Positions 1 to 6,541 of a DNA stretch of 7,397 bases are shown here, in pieces. Origin of the DNA: an uncultured Mailhella sp. (lineage in GTDB: Bacteria; Desulfobacterota; Desulfovibrionia; Desulfovibrionales; Desulfovibrionaceae). The position numbers and the translations under genes are program-made. Under the pieces are notes generated by a model. It saw only the letters and a list, made by a program, of their open reading frames with translations. It searched no databases and had not been told where the DNA came from. Location of the stretch: positions 1-7,397 of the forward strand of contig CALUWZ010000084.1 of the NCBI GenBank assembly GCA_944324625.1, read 5' to 3'. Numbering within the stretch: the first letter of the stretch is position 1; each line of letters begins with the position of its first letter.

Positions 1-2446
1 CCTTGCCGTCGTCCTCAATTTCGATAACAACGGAGTTGCCCTTATGATATGCACGGAGCGTAACGGTACCTACGGCAGGTTTTCCCAAGGCGGCACGGGT
101 TTCGGCATCTTCAATGCCGTGGTCCACGCTGTTTCGGATCAGGTGCATGAGCGGGTCGTTAATGGCCTCGATAATGCTCTTGTCAAGTTCGGTTTCTTCG
201 CCTTCAAAAACCAGATCCACTTCCTTATTCACTTTTCTGGAAAGGTCACGCACCAATCGGGGGAAACGTGAAAAAACGGAAGAAACGGGCAGCATGCGCA
301 CTTTCATGAGCGTATCCTGCAGATCATCGGAAACACGGCTCATGGCATAGGTTGTTTCTGACAAATCCTGCGCAACGCTGGCAATGTCAATTTCCGCTGC
401 ATTGGACTCCAGATTCTTGGCTATCATGGCATAACGGTTGCGGTTAATGAGCAGCTCGCCGATAAGGTTCATAAGATGGTCAAGCTTTTCATAATCCACA
501 CGGATACTGGAAGTTGTTGCTTTTTCATTATGCTTTGCAGGATCAGTTTTGCCTGCATTTTTAACTTCAGCTTTTGAAGGTTCGGCTTTTGGAGCTTCAA
601 GCGGAGCATTTTGTACGGGAGCAGCCGCCTGAGGCCGCTGAACGGAAGCTGAACGCACTGGCTGAACCGGTGACGGTGCGGGCTGAGCATGTTCAGGTTC
701 ACTGACAGGCTCTTCCTTTTCCGCAGCTTCTGTCTGCATTTCTTCTGCAGGCTGAACAGGAGCGGTTTCTTCAGCATGTTCTGCCTGTTTGGCTTCTTCC
801 TCCATTTTTGCACCTGCCTCTTCAGAAGGAACGGCAAGTTCAGCCTGCTGCTCTTCTTTCTGTCCGGCAAGTTCGGGATTCTTTTCAATAAGGGCCTGCT
901 CAATGGCACCGTTGGCCATTTCCACAATAATATCGGTTTCCTGTTCAAGAATGGGTACCAAACAGTCAAAGCCGATATCACTGGTTCTGCCTTGGTCAAC
1001 AATATTTGCGGTTCTGTGGGCATATTCCTTAAGTTCGGAAAAGCCCATAAAGCTTGAGGCATTCTGAATGGCTGTATAGCCGCGGAACAAGGCATCCTGC
1101 TGAGCTTTTACGGTCGGATCTTTTTCCAGTTCCTTCAGCGCATACTGGATTACGGCATATTGCTGTTTTACCGTAGACTGGAAAAGAGCAAGGTCATCAT
1201 CACCGTCCAAAAGACCTGCGCCGATGGTAGTCAGCGGCATATCTTTAATACCGCTTGCTGATACTTCCTGCACTTCAGGCGCACCGGGCACGGCTTGTTC
1301 CTGCACAGGCTCTTCTTCAGCTTCTTCCAAAAACATGGAAGGAGGAAGATTGGGTTCATTGCCGGCAACGGCATCCTGCAGCTGGGCAAGAAGTTCCGAC
1401 GTATCAAAAACTTCAGCATTGCCTGCGGCAGTATTGATGCTTTTAATCAGGGCTTCCATAACATCCACAACCACAAGCAAAAGGTCAATAAGACGCATGG
1501 TAATGACAAGTTCACCCTGTCTTGCCCTGTTCAGCAGAGTTTCCGCTTCATGGGTCAGGGCATTAAGGTCATGAAAGCCGATAAGACCGCTGTTTCCTTT
1601 GAGATTATGGAAATTTCTGAATAAAGTATTGACAAGCTCGCCCGTATCTTCATGTTCATTGGAAGTTTTTTCCAATTCCATAAGACCTTCATTAAGCATG
1701 GATGTATTTTCAAGAGCTTCGTCAATAAAATCTTTTAAATGATCTTCTCCGAACGCGGAAAGCGTAAGAGGAGCTTTTTTGGGCAGGGTCAAAATCCATT
1801 CAGAAGGAGGCATGGCACGGCTTTTTTTCTTGCCGGCTGAAGGAGCTGAAACGGGCTGAACCTGATTATCGGCAGCCTGCAGGGCAGCTTCCGGAACAAG
1901 CTCAAGGGGTTCAGCCTGCGCAGGAATTTCCTGCACGGTTTCCGGCTGCAAAGGTTCAGCCGCAGAGACCTGCTCAGGCGCACTTTCGGCAGAAATCTCC
2001 ATAGGCGCGGAGCCTCCGCCGTTCAGCGCTTCTTCCATGCTGGTGAAGCGTTCGCCTGCCAAAATTCTGTCCAATAAATCAACAAGGTGGTCAATGGGGG
2101 TATCGCCTTCGCTGTTGGTGCTTTCAAGACTGTCAAGCATGCTGTTGAATGCGTCTGTCGTAGCAAGAATAATGTCCATAATGACAGGGTCAACGGTCAT
2201 GGTGCCCTTTCTGAGTTCGTCAAGGACATTTTCCGCTCTGTGCGCAAGCTTGTTGATACGATTTAAACCCAAGAAACCTGATGCACCTTTCAAAGAGTGC
2301 ATGGGACGGAAAATATCGTTCAAAAGAACCAAATTTTCGGGAGATTTTTCAAGCTCAAGAAGATTCGGTTCAATAGTCTCAAGATGCTCTCGAGATTCGA
2401 TAATAAAATCAGAAACAAGTTCAGGGTCTAAATATTCTTGACTCAT
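1..2446 (-). CDS. cheA: Chemotaxis histidine kinase CheA with three HPt-like domains (3' end beyond window)
   Basis: CheA is the cytoplasmic kinase that autophosphorylates on an HPt histidine and passes phosphate to CheY and CheB. 815 codons are visible, open from the ATG at 2446 to the window edge. Domains in order: HPt1 (about 5-130) with His50 in MHSLKG; an Ala/Pro/Glu linker; HPt2 (about 233-340) with His280 in FHNLKG; a linker; an HPt-like third domain (about 410-520) with Thr458 at the histidine position (RGYTAIQN); a long Glu/Pro/Ala/Gln-rich linker (about 520-640); dimerisation helices from about 647 (VDYEKLDHLMNLIGELL); the RMLPV segment at 717-721; and the ATPase N-box (DPLMHLIRNSVDHG, 764-777, with Asn772). 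The frame leaves the window inside the G1 box (EDDGK). The rest of the ATPase and the CheW-like regulatory domain must lie outside. No clear P2 domain is seen. The start is supported by AAGGTGG five bases upstream. It lies 28 bases after cheY and is probably co-transcribed with it. Confidence 0.96.
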   Translation of the reverse strand, partial: MSQEYLDPELVSDFIIESREHLETIEPNLLELEKSPENLVLLNDIFRPMHSLKGASGFLGLNRINKLAHRAENVLDELRKGTMTVDPVIMDIILATTDAFNSMLDSLESTNSEGDTPIDHLVDLLDRILAGERFTSMEEALNGGGSAPMEISAESAPEQVSAAEPLQPETVQEIPAQAEPLELVPEAALQAADNQVQPVSAPSAGKKKSRAMPPSEWILTLPKKAPLTLSAFGEDHLKDFIDEALENTSMLNEGLMELEKTSNEHEDTGELVNTLFRNFHNLKGNSGLIGFHDLNALTHEAETLLNRARQGELVITMRLIDLLLVVVDVMEALIKSINTAAGNAEVFDTSELLAQLQDAVAGNEPNLPPSMFLEEAEEEPVQEQAVPGAPEVQEVSASGIKDMPLTTIGAGLLDGDDDLALFQSTVKQQYAVIQYALKELEKDPTVKAQQDALFRGYTAIQNASSFMGFSELKEYAHRTANIVDQGRTSDIGFDCLVPILEQETDIIVEMANGAIEQALIEKNPELAGQKEEQQAELAVPSEEAGAKMEEEAKQAEHAEETAPVQPAEEMQTEAAEKEEPVSEPEHAQPAPSPVQPVRSASVQRPQAAAPVQNAPLEAPKAEPSKAEVKNAGKTDPAKHNEKATTSSIRVDYEKLDHLMNLIGELLINRNRYAMIAKNLESNAAEIDIASVAQDLSETTYAMSRVSDDLQDTLMKVRMLPVSSVFSRFPRLVRDLSRKVNKEVDLVFEGEETELDKSIIEAINDPLMHLIRNSVDHGIEDAETRAALGKPAVGTVTLRAYHKGNSVVIEIEDDGK

Positions 2447-2451
2447 ACCTA

Positions 2452-2458
2452 CCACCTT
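2452..2458 (-). promoter_or_regulatory. Ribosome binding site of cheA
   Basis: On the minus strand AAGGTGG ends five bases before the ATG at 2446. This is a strong Shine-Dalgarno match and fixes the cheA start, whose protein begins MSQEYLDPEL. Confidence 0.8.
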
Positions 2459-2460
2459 AC

Positions 2461-2474
2461 AGGGACAAGTCCCT
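2461..2474 (-). repeat. 14-base palindrome between cheY and cheA
   Basis: AGGGACTTGTCCCT is a perfect palindrome. It sits directly after the cheY stop codon and two bases upstream of the cheA Shine-Dalgarno. In RNA it could form a small stem of five pairs with a four-base loop. No T-tract follows, so it is not an intrinsic terminator. It might modestly affect cheA translation or mRNA processing, or mean nothing. Confidence 0.4.
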
Positions 2475-2846
2475 CTATCCTAATAACATTTTGATATTAC
2501 GAACCATACGTTCCGGTTGGGCAGGCTTTACCATATAAAGATTGGCACCGAGGCTGATTCCTCTTTGAATATCGTCTTCTCCCCCCTCAGTGGACAAAAT
2601 GATAATGGGGATATCTTTATAGGTATCTTGCTCACGCACTGCGGCAATAAAAGAAAAACCATCCATTCTGGGCATATTGATGTCAGTGAGAATGAGATTG
2701 ATTTCAGGCATGGAATACAGTTTTTCCAAACCGTCAATGCCGTTTTCGGCAGTTTCGACTTTCATTCCTTCTGCTTTAAGAATAAATGCTACCAAGTTAC
2801 GGATTGTTTTGGAGTCATCAACAACCAAAATAGTTTTATTACTCAT
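2475..2846 (-). CDS. cheY: Single-domain response regulator CheY
   Basis: A 123-residue stand-alone receiver, the usual CheY length, which takes phosphate from CheA and carries the output signal. By alignment with E. coli CheY the key residues are all present: acid pocket Asp10-Asp11 (LVVDDS), phospho-acceptor Asp55 (LILTDINMP), the switch Thr86 (IIILSTEG), Tyr104 at the E. coli Tyr106 position, and Lys107 in MVKP. There is no output domain, signal peptide or membrane segment. Ser12 replaces the E. coli Phe14, which is common among CheY-like receivers. It follows a 156-base gap that holds a candidate promoter and is followed 28 bases later by cheA, so the kinase and this regulator are probably one unit. 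The Shine-Dalgarno is weak (AGGT, five bases before the ATG). I cannot tell from the sequence whether its target is the flagellar motor or another output. Confidence 0.96.
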   Translation of the reverse strand: MSNKTILVVDDSKTIRNLVAFILKAEGMKVETAENGIDGLEKLYSMPEINLILTDINMPRMDGFSFIAAVREQDTYKDIPIIILSTEGGEDDIQRGISLGANLYMVKPAQPERMVRNIKMLLG

Positions 2847-2865
2847 ACAGTACCTACGCTTCTGT

Positions 2866-2889
2866 AAGATTGTTTTTTATTTCAATCTT
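2866..2889 (-). repeat. Inverted repeat (possible hairpin) in the cheY leader
   Basis: AAGATTG and CAATCTT form a perfect 7-base inverted repeat around a 10-base A-rich loop (minus strand). It lies between the candidate promoter and the cheY start, with its near arm 19 bases upstream of the ATG. It would be in the 5' untranslated region if the promoter call is right. The stem is AT-rich, so its stability is modest. The run of T on the plus strand is only the loop, so this is not a terminator in either direction. Confidence 0.45.
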
Positions 2890-2921
2890 CATAGCATGCC
2901 GGAATACATTTTGTATACACT

Positions 2922-2950
2922 ATTATACGGCAGAGCGATTAAAATCTTTA
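2922..2950 (-). promoter_or_regulatory. Candidate sigma-28 (FliA)-like promoter for cheY-cheA
   Basis: Read on the minus strand, TAAAG begins at 2950. It is followed, with exactly 15 bases after TAAA, by GCCG-TATAAT (2931-2922). The enterobacterial FliA consensus is TAAA-N15-GCCGATAA; here the only departure is one extra T after GCCG. The same TATAAT is a perfect sigma-70 -10 hexamer, but the matching -35 (TAAAGA with a 17-base spacer) is a poor fit to TTGACA, which favours the FliA reading. A start about 7 bases downstream would give a leader of roughly 70 bases before cheY. AT-rich DNA lies just upstream. Confidence 0.55.
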
Positions 2951-2953
2951 GTC

Positions 2954-2988
2954 TGAAAACAAAATATTTAACGCCCGTTTCACGGCAT
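2954..2988 (-). terminator. Possible weak intrinsic terminator after cheR
   Basis: Shortly after the cheR stop codon, the minus strand can fold ATGCCGT (2988-2982) onto ACGGGCGT (2978-2971) around a GAA loop, with one bulged G and one G-U pair. An AT-rich, T-containing stretch (TTAAATATTTTGTTTT) follows. The stem is short and imperfect, so read-through into cheY is likely even if it works. It overlaps the upstream side of the candidate cheY promoter. Confidence 0.3.
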
Positions 2989-3002
2989 GCCCGAAAATTC
3001 TA

Positions 3003-4556
3003 TTAGCTTTGCTTGCAGTAAATGATCGCACCCGGATGATGTTCGGGCTTAAAGGTTCGGCTGATATTGTGCAGAGATTCGGAATGACCGATAAGCAAAT
3101 ACCCGCCGGGAAGAAGATTATCATAAAATGCATTGATAACATGCTTTTTCATGGCATCGTCAAAATAAATGATAACATTTCGGCAGAACACGATATGAGA
3201 ACGGTCAACTCTGGCAAGCTGGTCGGAACGGGCAAGGTTGATCTGTCCGAACTGAACAAGCTTCTGCGCTGCAGGAACAATTCTATAATTTTTGCCTTCC
3301 TTGATAAAATATTTATCAATAATTTCGGGCGGCGTGGTTCTCAGCGCATATTCGGAATACACGCCTTTTCTGGCAATATTGAGCATGGCAAGGGAAAGAT
3401 CGTTGGCGGTGATTTTAATATTCCAGTCATTGACTTCACCCTTGAGAAGTTCAAGAATGATAATGGCAATGGTATACGGTTCTTCCCCTGAAGAGCAGCC
3501 TGCAGACCAAATATTGATCTTCTTTTCGCCCTTGGCCCTTTGTTCCGCAATAATTTTTGCAAGCACCTTGTCACGGAAAACGTCAAGCTGAATATTGTTT
3601 CTGAAAAAGCTGGTTTCATTGGTGGTCATGTTAATAAACAGCTCATTCAGCTCCGCCATCCTGTTTTTATCATAACGCAGATAGTTGTGATATTCGCTGA
3701 AACTGTGCAGGCCAAGCTCGCGAAGACGGGTATTCAGTCGGTTTTCCATGAGGTATTTTCTGTTTTCGCCTACAAAAATACCGCACTGATCATAGAGAAA
3801 ATCACGCAGGGTAATAAATTCTTCATTGGTAATTTTTATTTCATTGGCCGCAGCATCAGCACCTGCCGCACGTCTTGCAAGAGGTGAACGGATCGCATTG
3901 ACATTATTGGCCAATGCATTGGCATCCTGACCTGAAACGGTGCGGCCCGCAAAAAGAGATTTTATGCCGCTGCCGTCCTTGGGCTGAGCCTGTACCTGCG
4001 CACTCGGCTTAAACAGCGGAGAAGGCGCGGGTTTTTGAACAGAACTCTGCACACCGCCCTGAAGACCGGCAAAGCGTGATACCGCCGGCTGCATAATTTT
4101 TTTCTCTTTTGCTTCACTTTCTATGTCAGCATTGATTTTTTCCAAAATGGCGATTTTTTCTTCCAAAGTCAGTTTGCTGATATCAAAAGGAATATTCACG
4201 GAAGGTTTTTTCAGCGCCCCTGACAAAGGACTTGAAAGAGGTGCTTTCGGAGCTGTTTCTGCAGGCTTCTGCGCAAGGCCTGAAAAACTCGTGCGGACAG
4301 GAGCGTCTTTATTTGTCTGGGCAGAAAAAACACCGGGCTTTGCTTCATCATTTTTGACAAAACTTTTAAAGAAAGATCCCCGTTCGGCCGTGCCTGCCGC
4401 ACCTGCCCCTGCGGACGTTCCTGCCGGCGAACCTGCATTTGCTGCACCAAACGCGCTGCCTGTTCCCAAACTGCTTTGCGCAGAGCTTCCTGTCGGAGCC
4501 TTGGTCCCAAACATGGACGTAAAGCTCTTTCTGTTCGGATCATTTAAATTACTCAT
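3003..4556 (-). CDS. cheR: Chemoreceptor methyltransferase CheR with ~240-residue N-terminal extension
   Basis: CheR transfers methyl groups from S-adenosylmethionine to glutamates of chemoreceptors, opposing CheB. The 517 residues split in two. Residues 1-~240 are Ala/Ser/Gly/Pro-rich and probably disordered, broken by one charged, probably helical segment (about 126-153). Residues ~241-517 are a full CheR domain: MTTNETSFFR (310-319) in the N-terminal subdomain, the SAM-binding SAGCSSGEEPYTIA (351-364), Asp386 in the TANDLS strand end, FCRNVIIYFD (457-466) and LLPGGYLLIGHSESL (481-495). Typical CheR proteins are about 270-290 residues, so the extension is an addition and not part of the enzyme. 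F-[AS]-G motifs recur in it. The start ATG overlaps the end of the HEAT gene by 8 bases and has GAGGTGGG just upstream, so translation is probably coupled. The start could only be later if the extension were untranslated, which the overlap and ribosome site argue against. Confidence 0.95.
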   Translation of the reverse strand: MSNLNDPNRKSFTSMFGTKAPTGSSAQSSLGTGSAFGAANAGSPAGTSAGAGAAGTAERGSFFKSFVKNDEAKPGVFSAQTNKDAPVRTSFSGLAQKPAETAPKAPLSSPLSGALKKPSVNIPFDISKLTLEEKIAILEKINADIESEAKEKKIMQPAVSRFAGLQGGVQSSVQKPAPSPLFKPSAQVQAQPKDGSGIKSLFAGRTVSGQDANALANNVNAIRSPLARRAAGADAAANEIKITNEEFITLRDFLYDQCGIFVGENRKYLMENRLNTRLRELGLHSFSEYHNYLRYDKNRMAELNELFINMTTNETSFFRNNIQLDVFRDKVLAKIIAEQRAKGEKKINIWSAGCSSGEEPYTIAIIILELLKGEVNDWNIKITANDLSLAMLNIARKGVYSEYALRTTPPEIIDKYFIKEGKNYRIVPAAQKLVQFGQINLARSDQLARVDRSHIVFCRNVIIYFDDAMKKHVINAFYDNLLPGGYLLIGHSESLHNISRTFKPEHHPGAIIYCKQS

Positions 4557-6519
4557 TACCCACCTCTAACTCGTGTGTAATGGATTCCATAGCAATTTGT
4601 GCTGCTTGCTGAATCTCGTTGTCTTCAGAACTTACAAGGCCAAGTAAGGCTTGGAACGCCTGATCGCCGCCAATCAGCGCCAGGGTTTCGATAATCTTCA
4701 GTTTTACAAGCTGTTCTGAAGAAGGAATCATTTCAATAATAAGGGAAACCGCACTTTCAATCCTGTACAGCCCCAGAACTTCCAAAGTTCTCATCTTTAC
4801 CCAGTCATCAGGGTCTGACAAAGCAGAAACAAGAGCAGGAATAAGTTCTTCGTTCATTTGTTCGCTCATGATGCCGATAGTGCTCAGGCGAACGTCTTTA
4901 TCTTGGTCCTGCATGGCAAAAATAAGCATTTTGTTCTTTGCTTCGGATTCCGGCAAGCCGTAGCCTATGGCCTCAATGGCTGTTTTGCGTACGGACGGAT
5001 CGCTGTCATCCATGGCCGTTGCCAAATCTTCAAAGAAAAATTCGGCATTAATGTATCCCATGGTATAAACAGCCATTTTGCGGAGATCTGCCCGAGCATG
5101 ATTTTTGTATGCAGTAATTTTTAAAATAGTATCTTCATCTTCAAGGGCAAGGCATGCTTCAAGGGCGGCATCATGAATATTCTGATCTTCGCTCTCAAGG
5201 AAAGAAAGCATGACAGGCGCCGCTTCAACATATTTTTGCTTCACTCCGAGAAAACGAAGCGCCGCGCAGATTACCTGCGGTTCCTGACTGTTTTCAAGGT
5301 GATGGACAAAAAACGGAATGTCATGTTCTTCGGAACTTTGAGACAGCAGTTCAATGGCACGGATTTTATTTTCACGGGTCATTTTTTCAAAATGACGCTT
5401 AAGTACAAAACGTCCTGCTTTGCCTTCAAGATTTCCGCAGGTTTCAATGGCAATTTTGCGCACCAGTTCATTATCGCTGGAAAGCGCAAGCTCCAGTTCT
5501 TCGTTATAGCCGATGTCTTTCAGCGTATCGATAATTTTTTGCAGAAGTTCAATCTGCACATCGGGATCAACCCGTTTGCCGAGTTCCAAAATGGCTTTTG
5601 TGGCTGCAGGATTCATACCCGCCGTTGACAGCCCTGAAAGAACAATCATGAGAATTTCTTCATCTTTTTCCTGCAGAGCCTCAATCATATATTCTTGGAA
5701 AGAATACAGCTGCTGGGCGCCCAAAAGATTTAAGGCATTGGGCCCCAAAATCTGAATAACGGCTTTCAGGGCTTTTATACGGATAGGGCCTTCCCATTTG
5801 GACAGATATTCCAAAAGCCTCGGCACAGACTTTACACTGCCGATATCGCCGAGGGCTTCGATAATAATGGAAACAACAAGGGGAGAAACCGTATCAAGGG
5901 CCTGAAGCAATATATCGACGCTCTGCGTATCGCGGATTTTTGCAAGCGCGCCGATGGCCGCATACTGAACCCACTCCTCATCGCTTATGGCCTGCTTGAG
6001 CACATCCACGGATTTGGGGTCTTTGATTTCGCCAAGGCTGATGGCCGCCTGATAACGGACATTGACTTCAGGATCATGAAGAAGCGCTTCGCAAAGAGCC
6101 TGCACTACGCCCGCATTATGAATAGAACCGAGAATATCTGCAGCGAAAATACGGATGTCGGGGTCTTCGTCATAAACAAGGTCGATCATGGACTGCACGT
6201 CGTCTTCGGCGATTTCCCGCAGAATATCCATGGATATATTGCGCACCGTGGCATCTTCACTCCTTAATATGGGAATGATAAGACGGACAGCCTCTTCTCC
6301 GCGGATTTTGCGCACGGCAACTTCCACGGCTTCCTGAATCCCCATGCTCGAACTTTCAAAAAGTTTCACCAACAGAGGAAGAGCGGATTTTAAACCTTGA
6401 TTGGCTGCCTCAAAAGCAGCCTGACGTACAACCAAAGAATCATCGGAAGCAAGCGCTTGCAGAATTTCTTGTTCTGTCATTAACGGTTCATCAACAGGTA
6501 CGTTTTGATCTTCAGTCAT
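4549..6519 (-). CDS. HEAT-repeat protein of the chemotaxis cluster
   Basis: A 656-residue acidic, probably cytoplasmic protein made almost wholly of alpha-helical HEAT-like repeats. I see no signal peptide, membrane segment or catalytic domain. After a short acidic N-terminus (1-15), helix pairs recur about every 31-35 residues. The clearest repeats carry an acidic turn followed by V-R or a similar pair and an Ala-rich helix: DEDPDIRIFAADILGSI (117-133), HDPEVNVRYQAAISLGEI (148-165), DEEWVQYAAIGALAKI (180-195), SDNELVRKIAIETCGNL (348-364), DDSDPSVRKTAIEAIGYG (504-521), QDKDVRLSTIGI (539-550) and DPDDWVKMRTLEVLGL (569-584). I estimate 17-20 repeats. HEAT solenoids bind proteins, so a scaffold or adaptor role is likely, but the partner is unknown. 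Cpc7 of the Myxococcus xanthus Che7 system is a HEAT protein in a chemosensory cluster. The gene is 22 bases after cheB and overlaps cheR by 8 bases. The start is supported by AGGGGAG six bases upstream. Confidence 0.92.
   Translation of the reverse strand: MTEDQNVPVDEPLMTEQEILQALASDDSLVVRQAAFEAANQGLKSALPLLVKLFESSSMGIQEAVEVAVRKIRGEEAVRLIIPILRSEDATVRNISMDILREIAEDDVQSMIDLVYDEDPDIRIFAADILGSIHNAGVVQALCEALLHDPEVNVRYQAAISLGEIKDPKSVDVLKQAISDEEWVQYAAIGALAKIRDTQSVDILLQALDTVSPLVVSIIIEALGDIGSVKSVPRLLEYLSKWEGPIRIKALKAVIQILGPNALNLLGAQQLYSFQEYMIEALQEKDEEILMIVLSGLSTAGMNPAATKAILELGKRVDPDVQIELLQKIIDTLKDIGYNEELELALSSDNELVRKIAIETCGNLEGKAGRFVLKRHFEKMTRENKIRAIELLSQSSEEHDIPFFVHHLENSQEPQVICAALRFLGVKQKYVEAAPVMLSFLESEDQNIHDAALEACLALEDEDTILKITAYKNHARADLRKMAVYTMGYINAEFFFEDLATAMDDSDPSVRKTAIEAIGYGLPESEAKNKMLIFAMQDQDKDVRLSTIGIMSEQMNEELIPALVSALSDPDDWVKMRTLEVLGLYRIESAVSLIIEMIPSSEQLVKLKIIETLALIGGDQAFQALLGLVSSEDNEIQQAAQIAMESITHELEVGNE
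4559..4566 (-). promoter_or_regulatory. Ribosome binding site of cheR inside the HEAT gene end
   Basis: GAGGTGGG on the minus strand lies within the last codons of the HEAT gene, just before the cheR ATG. The ATG and the HEAT stop codon share the sequence ATGAGTAA. This supports the long cheR start and suggests translational coupling. Confidence 0.75.
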
Positions 6520-6525
6520 AGTTTA

Positions 6526-6532
6526 CTCCCCT
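6526..6532 (-). promoter_or_regulatory. Ribosome binding site of the HEAT-repeat gene
   Basis: AGGGGAG on the minus strand lies six bases before the ATG at 6519, within the 22-base gap after the cheB stop. It is a strong Shine-Dalgarno match and fixes the start. The gap is too short for an independent promoter of ordinary layout. Confidence 0.75.
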
Positions 6533-6541
6533 AGTCTTTTT

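Noticed and set aside
458..465. GCCGATAA on the plus strand, an exact FliA -10 match
   Set aside because: There is no TAAA 15 bases upstream, and it is the complement of Leu-Ile-Gly codons in the CheA dimerisation segment. The same applies to the GCCGATAA at 1577-1584.
469..1095. 208-codon minus-strand open frame in a different frame from cheA
   Set aside because: It overlaps the CheA linker and third HPt region out of frame. The cheA frame is open throughout and continues into conserved dimerisation and ATPase motifs, and this frame gives no known domain.
2873..2882. T-rich run on the plus strand after AAGATTG, resembling a terminator tail
   Set aside because: The T run lies in the loop between the two arms and not after a stem, and there is no plus-strand gene upstream to terminate.
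3009..3491. 160-codon open frame on the plus strand
   Set aside because: It lies wholly opposite the conserved CheR catalytic domain, has no recognisable domain, and its reading is explained by the complement of the cheR codons.
4123..4569. 148-codon plus-strand open frame opposite the cheR start
   Set aside because: It mirrors the Ala/Gly/Pro-rich CheR extension, where stop codons on the opposite strand are rare by composition. The minus-strand frame has the ribosome site and continues into a conserved enzyme.
5173..5628. 151-codon open frame on the plus strand
   Set aside because: It is antisense to the HEAT-repeat gene, shows no family motif or suitable upstream signals, and its Phe/Lys-rich product is typical of a shadow of Glu/Lys/Leu-rich helices.
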